Assembly (NCBI RefSeq): GCF_002077155.1
Contig: NZ_CP015027.1
Span: 62,001 to 126,000 of the forward strand
From: Sporosarcina sp. P33
GTDB lineage: Bacteria; Bacillota; Bacilli; Bacillales_A; Planococcaceae
Reading direction: 5' to 3'
Length of the DNA: 64,000 bases
The notes under the pieces were generated by a model that was not told the DNA's origin, ran no database searches, and saw only the letters and a list, made by a program, of their open reading frames with translations. Positions 9,537-18,983 of the stretch are shown one piece after another. How positions within the stretch are numbered: the stretch's first letter is position 1; every line of letters begins with the position of its first letter. A program made the translations under genes and the position numbers.

Positions 9537-11237
9537 TTGTTAAGCGAACTTTCGATTAAAAACTTTGCTATTATCGAACAGCTTGAAATCGCATTTGACG
9601 ACGGACTGACTGTACTGACCGGTGAAACAGGTGCAGGTAAGTCGATTATCATTGATGCTGTCCAACTTCTAGCAGGAGGCAGAGGTTCACAGGAATTCAT
9701 TCGTCACGGCGCAAAAAAGGCCGAGCTTCAGGGCCTGTTTACAATCGATAATAATATCGATGCCGTGACGGAAAAGCTGACAGAGTTCGGAATTGACGCA
9801 GAAGAAGGTGTTGTGATTTTACGCCGGGATGTGAACGCAAGCGGAAAGTCTGTATGCCGTGTCAACGGCAAACTGGTCACTATTGCCATTTTGCGTGAAA
9901 TCGGCTCCTTGCTGATCGATATACATGGCCAGCATGAGAATCAGGAATTGATGAATGAAAAACGACATATTCATTTGCTTGATTTTTTTATTGGGGAACC
10001 AATTGACCGTGCGATGTCCACGTATACTGAACTCTATGAGAAATATAGGAAGCTGCAGCAACTGATTGCGGCTAAAACACAGGATGAACAGCAAATCGCG
10101 CAAAAAATTGATTTATATAAGTTTCAGCTGGAAGAAATTGATGCGGCTAATTTAGTGATCGGCGAAGAAGAGGAACTGGAAGCCGAGCGTGTGAAGCTTC
10201 AGCATTTTAACCGCTTATTCGACCGCCTGAATACTTCATATGAAGCATTGTCCCTTGAGTCGCACGGACTCGACTGGGTCGGCAATTCGATGAGTGACCT
10301 GGAAGAGGCAGCTTCGATTGATGAAGAGCTTAAAACATTGTCGGAAACAGTCAATTCATCGTTTTATGCACTGCAAGATGTCTCACATGATCTGAAACGT
10401 CAGATCGACAGTATGGAATTTCAGCCGGATCGTTTGGATTTTGTTGAAGAGCGGCTGGCGCTGTTTTTGACACTGAAACGAAAATACGGTAAATCGCTGG
10501 AAGATATTTTAATTTATCGCGATAAAATTGCCGATGCACTGGATCAGCTGGTGAATCGCGATGAAAGATTGCATCAAAACCAGGAATTGTTGGCACAATA
10601 CACAGAAGATCTTACAATTGAAGCAAATGAATTATCCATTATCCGCAAAAAAGCAGCCCTTTCCTTGGAAAAAGGGATAGAAGAGCAGCTAAAACAGCTT
10701 TATATGGAAAAAGCTACATTCAAAGTGCAAATAAAGCAAAAAGAACCTCTGCAGTTTGATGCAAACGGATTTGATGAAGTGACGTTTATGATTTCCACTA
10801 ACTTGGGTGAACCGCTCAAGCCGTTGGTACGAGTGGCGTCTGGTGGCGAATTATCTCGAATGATGCTGGCGCTGAAGACGATTTTCTCACAGCATCAAGG
10901 GATTACGTCAATTATTTTTGATGAAGTTGATACCGGTGTAAGCGGGCGGGTTGCTCAATCAATTGCAGAAAAAATTTCCATGATCTCCAGTCATTCGCAA
11001 GTTCTTTGTATTTCACATCTGCCGCAAGTGGCTGCGATGGCGGACCATCATTACCTCATTAAAAAAGAAGTGCACGACGGCCGGACGACGACTGCCATCC
11101 ATGATGTGATGCAAAAAGAACGGACAGAAGAATTATCCCGCATGCTTTCTGGTGCGGAAATTACACCGCTGACGCTGCAGCACGCAGAGGAATTGCTCAT
11201 TCTGGCGGCCCAGCGTAAACAGGAATTCCGTAAATAA
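9537..11237 (+). CDS. recN: DNA repair protein RecN
   Basis: 566 residues using the TTG at 9537, preceded by GTGAGG. The product then begins MLSELSIKNFAII, the family N-terminus; upstream codons in the same frame are not conserved. SMC-like ATPase that acts at double-strand breaks: Walker A GETGAGKSI, long coiled coil (about 160-360), ABC signature VASGGELSRMML, Walker B IIFDEVDTGVSG. Confidence 0.96.
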   Translation: MLSELSIKNFAIIEQLEIAFDDGLTVLTGETGAGKSIIIDAVQLLAGGRGSQEFIRHGAKKAELQGLFTIDNNIDAVTEKLTEFGIDAEEGVVILRRDVNASGKSVCRVNGKLVTIAILREIGSLLIDIHGQHENQELMNEKRHIHLLDFFIGEPIDRAMSTYTELYEKYRKLQQLIAAKTQDEQQIAQKIDLYKFQLEEIDAANLVIGEEEELEAERVKLQHFNRLFDRLNTSYEALSLESHGLDWVGNSMSDLEEAASIDEELKTLSETVNSSFYALQDVSHDLKRQIDSMEFQPDRLDFVEERLALFLTLKRKYGKSLEDILIYRDKIADALDQLVNRDERLHQNQELLAQYTEDLTIEANELSIIRKKAALSLEKGIEEQLKQLYMEKATFKVQIKQKEPLQFDANGFDEVTFMISTNLGEPLKPLVRVASGGELSRMMLALKTIFSQHQGITSIIFDEVDTGVSGRVAQSIAEKISMISSHSQVLCISHLPQVAAMADHHYLIKKEVHDGRTTTAIHDVMQKERTEELSRMLSGAEITPLTLQHAEELLILAAQRKQEFRK

Positions 11238-11347
11238 AGCTTGAATTATCAAGGTTTACCATGGAAACAGCGACTGTTTATTTTACCCTTTCATACTTTC
11301 TCAGCGAACGGACATACCAATGGTATCTTTCGTTGAGGAGGTGAAAC

Positions 11348-12301
11348 ATGGGATGGAATAAAACTTTCAAAACACTTATCGCTCTCGTCTTACTGCTCTG
11401 CCTGGCGCCCAGCATATCTCTGGCAAAAGAGGAAACCCTTATACCAATGGGACATTCCATCGGTATTCAAATGGATTTAAGCGGTATTTATGTAACGAGT
11501 GATGTCAAAGTCGATCAGCAGGAGTGGCTGAAAAAAGGCGATGTGATTCGCCGGCTGAACGGCGTTGAAATGAAACAGCTCGTTCACTTCGAGCGTGCGC
11601 TGCAAAATGACAGTGCTACGATGGAGCTCGACGTTTTGCGTAATGGGAAAAACCAAACCATTCAGGCAGATCCGTCGCTCATTAAGCGCGTCACACCCTT
11701 TTTAAAGGACCGCACGGAAGGTACCGGCACATTAACGTACGTCGACCCAAAGACCGGAACGTACGGTGCGCTGGGGCATCAAATCATCGACAGTACACTG
11801 CAGTCAGCACCTTCGTTTGAAAAAGGTGCAATTTATTTATCGGAAATCAGTCAAATAAAGAAAAGTTCTCCAGGATTTCCGGGATATAAAATATCCTCCA
11901 TTATTGATCAGAATAATTTCCTTGGAAATATTCAGATCAATAATGTGCATGGAATTTTTGGTATTTGGAAAAACGCTTATCACAAAGTGTTGGCAGAACC
12001 GCTTGAAATTATGCAGCCGTTTGAATTGATGATCGGACCGGCAGAAATATATACGACGGTCGAAGGTTCAACAGTTGAGAAATTCACCATCCAAATTACG
12101 AAGATAGAAGAAGAACAATTCCAGATCCATTTGACTGACCAGAAATTGCTGAAAAAGACAGGCGGTATCTTGCAGGGCATGAGCGGAAGTCCCGTAATCC
12201 AGAACGGGAAATTTGTCGGAGCCATTACGCATATGTTCGTGGATGAGCCGGAAAAAGGCGCCGCACTTTTTCTAAAAACGATGAGAACGAATGAGCAATG
12301 A
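11348..12301 (+). CDS. spoIVB: SpoIVB peptidase (S55), mother-cell signalling protease
   Basis: 317 residues, shorter than the B. subtilis protein (about 426). N-terminal signal/anchor (FKTLIALVLLLCLAPSI), a PDZ-like segment (about 30-110), then the S55 domain. The triad candidates are visible: His in GALGH, Asp in LTDQKLLKKTGG, Ser in QGMSGSP. In B. subtilis it is made in the forespore, crosses into the intermembrane space and triggers pro-sigma-K processing. The C-terminus after HMFVDEPEKG differs from the usual GYGVHIE-type ending. RBS GAGGAGG. Confidence 0.93.
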   Translation: MGWNKTFKTLIALVLLLCLAPSISLAKEETLIPMGHSIGIQMDLSGIYVTSDVKVDQQEWLKKGDVIRRLNGVEMKQLVHFERALQNDSATMELDVLRNGKNQTIQADPSLIKRVTPFLKDRTEGTGTLTYVDPKTGTYGALGHQIIDSTLQSAPSFEKGAIYLSEISQIKKSSPGFPGYKISSIIDQNNFLGNIQINNVHGIFGIWKNAYHKVLAEPLEIMQPFELMIGPAEIYTTVEGSTVEKFTIQITKIEEEQFQIHLTDQKLLKKTGGILQGMSGSPVIQNGKFVGAITHMFVDEPEKGAALFLKTMRTNEQ

Positions 12302-12340
12302 AAAAGCAGCTTGCGCTTATTTTTGCGCAAGCTGCTTTTT
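12301..12340 (+). terminator. Terminator after spoIVB
   Basis: Sixteen-base-pair stem AAAAAGCAGCTTGCGC / GCGCAAGCTGCTTTTT with its own T run. It starts on the last base of the spoIVB stop, so spo0A needs its own promoter. Confidence 0.92.
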
Positions 12341-12527
12341 CGTATGTGTGTTCGATGAGAAGAATACAGAATAAAGTCGAAATAGGTAGAAAGTGTCGTT
12401 CAGAAGTATCATTTTAGATAAACTTTTAAGTTAAAGTAGAAATTGTAAAAATTATGACTTACGATATTAAGAGAGCAAACAGCGGAAATGAAATGCTTCG
12501 TCGATTTTATATCAGGGGGAATGGGTA

Positions 12528-13322
12528 ATGGAAAATGTGAAGGTCGCAATTGCAGATGACAATAAAGAACTTGTTAAAACAATGATGTCTTATTTGGAAC
12601 AGCATTCTGAAATAGAAGTAATTTGGACAGCGAATAATTGACAAGTCTGTTTGTCTATGCTGGAACAGGAGAAACCGGATATTTTACTGCTGGATATCAT
12701 CATGCCGCATCTTGACGGAATTGGGGTCCTTGAAACATTGCAGGAAACGAATCAAATGGGGGATATGCAAATCATGATGCTGACTGCATTCGGACAGGAA
12801 ACTGTGATGTCACAGGCTGCAAACCTCGGCGCTTCTTACTTTATGCTGAAGCCGTTCGAGTTTGACCGTCTGATTGGACAAATATTCAAAGTAGCCGGAA
12901 AACCGAAGGCCAGCACGCCGTCATTTTTTGTTCAGCAGCCGGCACAGCCGACGGGGGCGGTGACCCAAAAAGTGCTTGATACTGCTATTACATCTATGAT
13001 TAAGGAAATTGGAGTACCGGCTCATATTAAAGGCTACGCGTTTTTGCGCGAAGCAATTCAGATGGTATACAGCGATGTGGAGCTGCTTGGTTCTGTGACG
13101 AAGATTCTGTATCCGGATATCGCCAAGAAGTATAATACGACACCATCCCGTGTAGAACGTGCCATTCGCCATGCGATTGAAGTGGCGTGGAACAGAGGGA
13201 ATTACGATCTCATTTCGAAAACGTTCGGTTATACAGTACATCACTTGAAGAGCAAACCGACAAACAGCGAGTTCATTGCCATGATCGCTGATAAAATTCG
13301 GCTTGAACATATGGTCAGCTAA
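12528..13322 (+). pseudogene. spo0A: spo0A, master sporulation regulator, interrupted by an in-frame TGA
   Basis: Read through, the frame gives a full-length Spo0A of 264 codons. It has VAIADDNKEL (acidic pocket), [12 protein letters not shown] (phosphorylated Asp), LTAFGQE, LKPFE, and the effector domain [32 protein letters not shown] and [19 protein letters not shown]. Codon 38 (12639-12641) is TGA where Spo0A proteins have Gly (…YNGQECL; here NN*QVCL). A single GGA to TGA change explains it. Translation from the normal start (ATG 12528, RBS GGGGGA) would give 37 residues. Restart at TTG 12651 or ATG 12657 would lose the acidic pocket and has no visible RBS. Apart from this codon, no frameshift or further stop is seen. 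Recent inactivation, sequence error or readthrough are all possible. Confidence 0.9.
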
Positions 13323-13353
13323 GTCATTAATAAATAGATAACTTATTCGATTG

Positions 13354-13385
13354 AACCAACTAATGAATTTTGTTAGTTGGTTTTT
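13354..13385 (+). terminator. Terminator after spo0A
   Basis: AACCAACTAA / TTAGTTGGTT stem followed by T residues, 32 bp after the spo0A stop. Confidence 0.85.
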
Positions 13386-13593
13386 CTTCATCCCTGCAGA
13401 TGAAACAGAGCGTATACATGCATAAACTATACGAAGTATGATTTGTAGGAAGAAAGTCAGGATTTACCGATGCTATTACAGAAATCGAAAAATGCTGTGA
13501 GAAAATACTTATTTACGCCGCGGTTGTGCATAAAGGTCTATCTCCAACAGCGGGTAATCTTCTATACTAGTAAATAAACAGGGAGGGATTCCG

Positions 13594-15156
13594 TTGTTGG
13601 CTGAAAATGAACATTTTGAACTTTTAGAAGTGAACAATAAAATTATCATGAATACAAAAAAAGAAGGCTTTCCAATCAAGTCATTTGATGCACTGACTGC
13701 TGATATTCCCAGATTGAAACTGAATTCATTCAAAGAGCTGATGAAGGCACTGCAAACCATTGGGACTCACGAAATAGGCACGTATTCAGCGCCTTGTGAA
13801 GTATATGTATCACCAAGCCAGATGAAAGCAGAATTGTATATTCACGCAAAAACAGATGAATTTCTTGCGAATAAGGAGCAATTTCTGCAACAGGCGGAAG
13901 AACTGCTCGATCAAAGAGGAATCGTATATGACAAAGAACGTCTGCGCAGCATGTCCTATCTTCCGAACAACCCGATTATCATAGCGACAGGTACTGAGCC
14001 GATTAAAGGCGAGAATGCACATATTGAATACATTGCTATGCCGGACCGCAAACCCGTTCTTCGTGAAGACGGCTCAGTTGATCACTATGAGTTAAATTTT
14101 GTGACGTCAATCGCTAAAGACGAGTGGCTGGGTGAGAAAACGCCTGCTAAAGAAGGAGTCGAAGGATGCAATGTGTTCGGCGAACCTATAGCGGCAAAAA
14201 AAGGTGATGATATCAAATTAGTGTATGACCGCAAATCTGTCGGTGAATTTGAAGAGGAAGGCAAGATTGTGCTGCGGGCCTTACACGGCGGTGCGCTGGA
14301 AGAGCTAAACGGCGCGGTCAGTGTCGGAAAACAGCTGATTATACCGGAAGATGTCGGAACAAAAACCGGTTCAATCACATTCGATGGTGCGGTTCGTGTG
14401 CTTGGAACCGTGTCGGCAGGCTTCTCGGTCAATGCCACAGGTGATATTTCCATTGAGGGAAAAGATGGCGTGACGAATGCGAAGGAGATTCATTCGGAAG
14501 AAGGCGACGTATATATTAAAGGAGGCGTGTTCGGCGGCGGTGAAACAGTCATCAAAGCCAAAAAGAATGTGTTCGTAAAACATGCGAATAATTGTAAAAT
14601 TTATGGTGAGAAGGTCAATGTCGGTCTTTATTCGCTTGGGTCTGAACTGTACGGCGACCATATTTCCATCGATAAGCATAAAGGGAGGGTGATTGGCGGG
14701 ATTGTGGAGGCTGTGTTTTCTATCGAATGCGGCTCGGCAGGCAATGCACATGAACGCTTGACAAGGCTGATTGTCAAAGGTGTCAATAAAGAAGCTGAAC
14801 TAGAAGAAATCCAGCGGCTGGCGGAAAGGCTGAAAGTGGAACATGCGGAACTGAAGAAAATCCGGGTGACGCTCGATAAGATGGAGAGCATGAAGGCAAA
14901 TCTTCCGCTGCAGCAATTGGAGATACTGGAGAAAATGAACGCAACTATGCAAATGAAACAGCAGCAAATCCTGTCGCTTGACCAAACAATTAAAAATAAA
15001 CTGCAGCTCGTACAAATCGCAAGCACACCTAAAATTGAAATTACAAAACAAGCATTTCCCGGCGTGCAAATCGAAATCGGCAAGCAAGTCAGGATGCTCG
15101 GCAGTGTGACAAAAGGTGTTTTTGAATTGACAGGCGAGGGGTTATTAAATGTCTGA
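13594..15156 (+). CDS. DUF342 / FapA family polymer-forming-like protein
   Basis: 520 residues, TTG start after GGGAGGG. The central part (about 190-370) is a glycine- and valine-rich region typical of the FapA/DUF342 beta-solenoid (GSITFDGAVRVLGTVSAGFSVNATGDISIEG). A coiled-coil stretch follows (about 395-470, EAELEEIQRLAERLKVEHAELKK). Family members are linked to flagellar assembly or polysaccharide and surface functions; the exact role is unknown. The last 8 bases overlap the next gene, indicating one transcript. Confidence 0.75.
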   Translation: MLAENEHFELLEVNNKIIMNTKKEGFPIKSFDALTADIPRLKLNSFKELMKALQTIGTHEIGTYSAPCEVYVSPSQMKAELYIHAKTDEFLANKEQFLQQAEELLDQRGIVYDKERLRSMSYLPNNPIIIATGTEPIKGENAHIEYIAMPDRKPVLREDGSVDHYELNFVTSIAKDEWLGEKTPAKEGVEGCNVFGEPIAAKKGDDIKLVYDRKSVGEFEEEGKIVLRALHGGALEELNGAVSVGKQLIIPEDVGTKTGSITFDGAVRVLGTVSAGFSVNATGDISIEGKDGVTNAKEIHSEEGDVYIKGGVFGGGETVIKAKKNVFVKHANNCKIYGEKVNVGLYSLGSELYGDHISIDKHKGRVIGGIVEAVFSIECGSAGNAHERLTRLIVKGVNKEAELEEIQRLAERLKVEHAELKKIRVTLDKMESMKANLPLQQLEILEKMNATMQMKQQQILSLDQTIKNKLQLVQIASTPKIEITKQAFPGVQIEIGKQVRMLGSVTKGVFELTGEGLLNV

Positions 15157-15868
15157 CTCTCAAATATTTGCCCACCGGGGAGCATCAGGCAGCTATTTTG
15201 AAAATACGATGCGTGCTTTTTTAGGAGCTGTTCAAAAAGGCGCAGACGGTATCGAACTGGATGTGCAACAAACGGAAGACGGCAAGCTGGTAGTCATTCA
15301 TGATGATCATCTGCTTCGCGTTGCGGGAATTGATCAGCGGATTGATCAATTGACGTCTGCGGAACTTCAGCATATCAAAATCGGGAAGAGCGGATATCGG
15401 CGTATGTTTGGTCATTCCATCCCCGATTTATTCGATGTCATTTCTTTCTGCGCGGATCATAATGTAGCGCTTAATATCGAACTGAAAGAAACAGTCTACG
15501 GTCAGCCTGCCGTCATCGAGCAAATCCTTCATTACGTGGAGAAATTGGAGGAGGTACACATCTCATCCTTTGATTATCCGACGCTGCAGCTTGTCACAGA
15601 ACAAAATCCGAGGCTGGAGACTGCCTTATTGCTGAAGAAAAAAACAGTCGACTGGGAACATCTGGACGATTATGATGTCCATGCATTCCATTTTCATAAG
15701 CGTCTCTGGAAAGAACCTTATAAAACCCGGCTGAAAGAAAGCGGCAAGATATTGAGAATGTATGGAGTGACCGGAAAAGAAGCATTTTTGGCGAGTACAC
15801 CTGAAGTGACAGGGTGGATTACAGATTACCCAAGCCGCGTGCGCAAAAAAATAAAAGGATCAAGGTAA
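15149..15868 (+). CDS. Glycerophosphodiester phosphodiesterase
   Basis: 239 residues, GDPD TIM barrel, no signal peptide, so probably cytosolic (YqiK-like). Motifs: HRGASGSYFENTMRAF with the catalytic His, DGIELDVQQTEDGKLVVIHDD (metal-binding Glu/Asp and second His), and NIELKE. Cleaves glycerophosphodiesters to glycerol 3-phosphate and an alcohol. Overlaps the DUF342 gene upstream. RBS GGCGAGGGG. Confidence 0.9.
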   Translation: MSDSQIFAHRGASGSYFENTMRAFLGAVQKGADGIELDVQQTEDGKLVVIHDDHLLRVAGIDQRIDQLTSAELQHIKIGKSGYRRMFGHSIPDLFDVISFCADHNVALNIELKETVYGQPAVIEQILHYVEKLEEVHISSFDYPTLQLVTEQNPRLETALLLKKKTVDWEHLDDYDVHAFHFHKRLWKEPYKTRLKESGKILRMYGVTGKEAFLASTPEVTGWITDYPSRVRKKIKGSR

Positions 15869-15888
15869 AGTACCTTAATCCTTTTATT
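15853..15888. terminator. Bidirectional terminator between the phosphodiesterase and yqzF
   Basis: AAAAGGATCAAGGTA-AAG-TACCTTAATCCTTTT, flanked by A- and T-rich sequence on both sides. It serves the two convergent genes and overlaps both coding ends. Confidence 0.85.
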
Positions 15889-16135
15889 TCAAATCTTTTT
15901 TAAATCGGTCAGCTGCCCGTCCGTTTCTGCGGTCACGGCGCAATAGAAAGCCTGCGAAAAATCCTAAGCCTGCAATAAACAGGACTAAACCGCCCAGAAA
16001 TTGCAGCCAAATAAACGGAAACGGCGGGAACAGATGCCCGAACAAAGAATCACGCATTAATTTTATACCCAGGGCAGCTCCAATCCCTGGAATCAACAGC
16101 ACAATAAACGCAGCAAGACGTGCCACACCATTCAA
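15884..16135 (-). CDS. yqzF: DUF2627 family small membrane protein (YqzF type)
   Basis: 83 residues. Two predicted membrane helices (about 5-25, ARLAAFIVLLIPGIGAALGIKLM, and about 36-65, FPFIWLQFLGGLVLFIAGLGFFAGFLLR), then a short charged tail RRDRRNGRAADRFKKDLK. The function is unknown. It sits beside the bcd/bkd region as in B. subtilis. Reads toward the phosphodiesterase gene and shares its terminator. Confidence 0.8.
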   Translation of the reverse strand: MNGVARLAAFIVLLIPGIGAALGIKLMRDSLFGHLFPPFPFIWLQFLGGLVLFIAGLGFFAGFLLRRDRRNGRAADRFKKDLK

Positions 16136-16254
16136 CTCCTTACTCTTTTAATTTTACCGTGTGGTGATGGATTGTCAAGGACTCTGTCATCATGTACGAT
16201 ATAGGTAGATTGTTTATAAACACCCGCGGCGGGGACTTCAATTATCTCTTAGAG

Positions 16255-16283
16255 TTGCATTCTGGCCGCAAGAATTCTAAAAT
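16255..16283 (+). promoter_or_regulatory. Candidate sigma-A promoter for bcd-bkd
   Basis: TTGCAT, 17 bp, TAAAAT, 52 bp before the bcd start. In B. subtilis the bkd operon uses a -24/-12 (sigma-L) promoter and BkdR; neither a -24/-12 motif nor a bkdR gene is seen here. Confidence 0.45.
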
Positions 16284-16335
16284 CAGTACCATGTGCACGA
16301 ATATTTACAATTTGAAATAGCCTGGAGGGGTACTT

Positions 16336-17430
16336 ATGGAATTATTTACGTATATGGAAGATCACGACTTTGAACAACTGGTTCTTTGCCACGACAAAAC
16401 ATCCGGATTGAAAGCAGTCATTGCTATCCATGACACAACTCTCGGACCGGCACTCGGCGGCGCACGCATGTGGACATATGCGAGCGAAGAAGCAGCGATT
16501 GAAGATGCAATGCGTCTGGCTAAAGGAATGACGTACAAGAATGCGGCTGCAGGCTTAAACCTCGGCGGGGGGAAAACAGTCATTATCGGAGATCCGAAAA
16601 CAGATAAAAACGACGAGTTATTCCGGGCGCTGGGCCGCTACATAGAAGGATTGAACGGCCGCTATATCACGGCGGAAGATGTAGGCACAACCGAATTCGA
16701 TATGGATCTGATCCACTTGGAAACAAATTACGTAGCGGGTATCTCTTCAGGTGAAGGCACTTCAGGAAATCCATCTCCTGTTACGGCACTCGGTATCTAT
16801 AAAGGAATGAAAGCCGCAGCAAAAGAAGCATTCGGCGACGATTCCTTACAGGATAAAACGATTGCGGTTCAAGGGGTTGGAAACGTGGCTTATACGCTAT
16901 GCGAGTATTTGCATAAAGAAGGCGCAAAACTGATTGTCACAGATATCAATGAAGCAGCAGTGCAGCGTGCGGTGGATGCATTTGGCGCCACGGCTGTCGC
17001 AACGGACGAAATCTACTCACAGGAAGCGGATATTTTCGCTCCATGTGCACTTGGCGCTGTCATCAATGATGAAACGATTCCCCAGTTAAAAGTTAAAGTT
17101 GTCGCTGGTTCTGCCAATAACCAGTTGAAGAATCCTGAACACGGAGACCGGCTGCATGAAATGGGCATCGTGTATGCACCGGATTACGTGATCAACTCAG
17201 GCGGCGTCATCAACGTCGCCGATGAATTGATCGGTTACAATGAAGAACGTGCAATCAAGCGCGTAGAAGGAATTTATGATACAATTCTAAAAATCTTCGC
17301 CATTTCAAAACGTGACGGCATTCCATCCTACCAGGCAGCTGACCGCTTGGCTGAAGAACGCATCGCACGTGTCGGTGCAACCAGAAATACATTCTTGCGC
17401 AGCGAAAAAAACATCTTATCCAATAAATAA
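16336..17430 (+). CDS. bcd: Leucine (branched-chain amino acid) dehydrogenase
   Basis: 364 residues, full length. NAD-dependent oxidative deamination of Leu, Val and Ile to 2-oxoacids. The dinucleotide-dehydrogenase family motif [15 protein letters not shown] with catalytic Lys lies near residue 80, [12 protein letters not shown] near 113, and the NAD-binding [13 protein letters not shown] near 180. RBS TGGAGGGG. First gene of a run that continues into the branched-chain 2-oxoacid dehydrogenase complex. Confidence 0.96.
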   Translation: MELFTYMEDHDFEQLVLCHDKTSGLKAVIAIHDTTLGPALGGARMWTYASEEAAIEDAMRLAKGMTYKNAAAGLNLGGGKTVIIGDPKTDKNDELFRALGRYIEGLNGRYITAEDVGTTEFDMDLIHLETNYVAGISSGEGTSGNPSPVTALGIYKGMKAAAKEAFGDDSLQDKTIAVQGVGNVAYTLCEYLHKEGAKLIVTDINEAAVQRAVDAFGATAVATDEIYSQEADIFAPCALGAVINDETIPQLKVKVVAGSANNQLKNPEHGDRLHEMGIVYAPDYVINSGGVINVADELIGYNEERAIKRVEGIYDTILKIFAISKRDGIPSYQAADRLAEERIARVGATRNTFLRSEKNILSNK

Positions 17431-17542
17431 TCAGCAAGGCACAAAGCAGCGGTCGGCGGGGCACACCCGTCCACCGCTTAACTTGCCTGCGCAATTGTAG
17501 CGGACAGAATGAACAGCCGCACAGCGAAAGGAGTCCTAAACG

Positions 17543-18970
17543 TTGAGTACTGAATATGATGTAGTGATTTTAGGCGGCGGAACGGGTGGATATGTAGCTG
17601 CCATCCGTGCGGCGCAGCTGGGTTTGAAAACTGCAATTGTGGAAAAATCCCAACTTGGCGGCACATGTCTTCACAGCGGGTGTATCCCTAGTAAGGCAAT
17701 GCTCAAAAGTGCGGAAGTCTACCGTGTCACACGCGAAGAAGCGAATGAATTCGGGGTACAGACTGGTGAAGTCTCACTTGATTTCACGCAAGTGCAAAAA
17801 CGCAAACATAAAATTATCGATCAGCTGCATGCTGGCATTCAAGGTTTGATGAAAAAAGGCAAAATCGATGTCTACCATGGTACAGGCAGAATACTGGGTG
17901 CATCTATTTTTTCTCCGATGCCCGGCACGATTTCCGTGGAAATGGATAATGGAGAAGAAAATGAAATCCTAATTCTAAAAAACCTTGTAATTGCGACAGG
18001 GTCAAAACCGAAAACATTGCCTGGTCTGGCAGTCGATGAAACGAATGTGATGACGTCTGACGGGGCTTTGCGAATGAAGGCGCTTCCATCTTCGATTACG
18101 ATTATTGGCGGCGGTGTCATAGGCATTGAATGGGCATCTATGCTGACGGACTTCGGTGTCCAGGTTACGGTGCTCGACAGACTGGAACAGATTCTTGCAA
18201 CGGAAGATCATGAAGCGGCAGCTGCTGTGCACAAAGCATTGCAAAAGCGCGAAGTGAAATTTATTCTCGGTGCAGAAATACTGATAGATTCATTGCAGAA
18301 TAACGGCAGTGAAGTAACGATTTCCTATCAGATCGGCGGCGAAGAACATTCCGTTACGAGTGAAAAAATGCTGATCTCCGTTGGTCGCGCACCGGTCACT
18401 GAGGATATTGGACTCCAAAATACCGATATCCAAGTGGAAAACGGAGCGATTCAGACAAATAGGCATTATCAAACAAAAGATGATCATATTTATGCAATCG
18501 GGGACGTAATCGGCGGCCTTCAGCTGGCGCACGTGGCGGAGCATGAAGGATTGCACGCGATAGAACATATAGCAGGGAAGCAGCCGGATTCGATTGATTA
18601 TAATCTGGTGCCGCGATGTGTCTACTCTTATCCTGAAACAGCTGCGGTAGGTTTAACTGAACAGCAGGCGAAAGATAAGGGGATTGACGTGAAAATCGGC
18701 AAGTTTCCATTCATGGCGAATGGTAAGGCATTAGTGAATGGCCATGCAGACGGTTTTGTTAAAATTATCGTTGATCAGCAGACAGATGATATTATCGGTG
18801 TTCACATGGCAGGTTCACATGTGACAGATCTGATTTCAGAAGCTGGACTTGCGATGGTATTGAATGCGGTTCCGTGGGAAGTGTCTTCAGCGGTTCATCC
18901 GCATCCGACGTTATCAGAAGCATTCGCCGAAGCCGCATTAGCAGCGGAAGGCCTTGCCATTCATATGTAG
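17543..18970 (+). CDS. lpdV: Dihydrolipoyl dehydrogenase (E3) of the branched-chain 2-oxoacid dehydrogenase complex
   Basis: 475 residues, TTG start after AAAGGAG. FAD-binding GGGTGGYVAAIRAAQLG, redox-active disulfide GGTCLHSGCIPSKAML, NAD-binding GGGVIGIEWASM, and C-terminal His-Glu segment HPHPTLSEAFAEAAL. Reoxidises the lipoyl groups of E2. The preceding 112 bp hold no gene; in B. subtilis buk lies between bcd and lpdV, but it is absent here. Confidence 0.94.
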   Translation: MSTEYDVVILGGGTGGYVAAIRAAQLGLKTAIVEKSQLGGTCLHSGCIPSKAMLKSAEVYRVTREEANEFGVQTGEVSLDFTQVQKRKHKIIDQLHAGIQGLMKKGKIDVYHGTGRILGASIFSPMPGTISVEMDNGEENEILILKNLVIATGSKPKTLPGLAVDETNVMTSDGALRMKALPSSITIIGGGVIGIEWASMLTDFGVQVTVLDRLEQILATEDHEAAAAVHKALQKREVKFILGAEILIDSLQNNGSEVTISYQIGGEEHSVTSEKMLISVGRAPVTEDIGLQNTDIQVENGAIQTNRHYQTKDDHIYAIGDVIGGLQLAHVAEHEGLHAIEHIAGKQPDSIDYNLVPRCVYSYPETAAVGLTEQQAKDKGIDVKIGKFPFMANGKALVNGHADGFVKIIVDQQTDDIIGVHMAGSHVTDLISEAGLAMVLNAVPWEVSSAVHPHPTLSEAFAEAALAAEGLAIHM

Positions 18971-18983
18971 AGGAGGAAGTGGA

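Noticed and set aside
12651-13322. Calling an intact shorter Spo0A from TTG 12651
   Set aside because: It lacks the acidic pocket and first strand of the receiver, and there is no RBS. The full frame with a stop codon is the simpler reading.
16136-16335. Sigma-L (-24/-12) promoter for bcd-bkd
   Set aside because: No TGGCAC-N5-TTGCA match; a sigma-A-like pair fits better.
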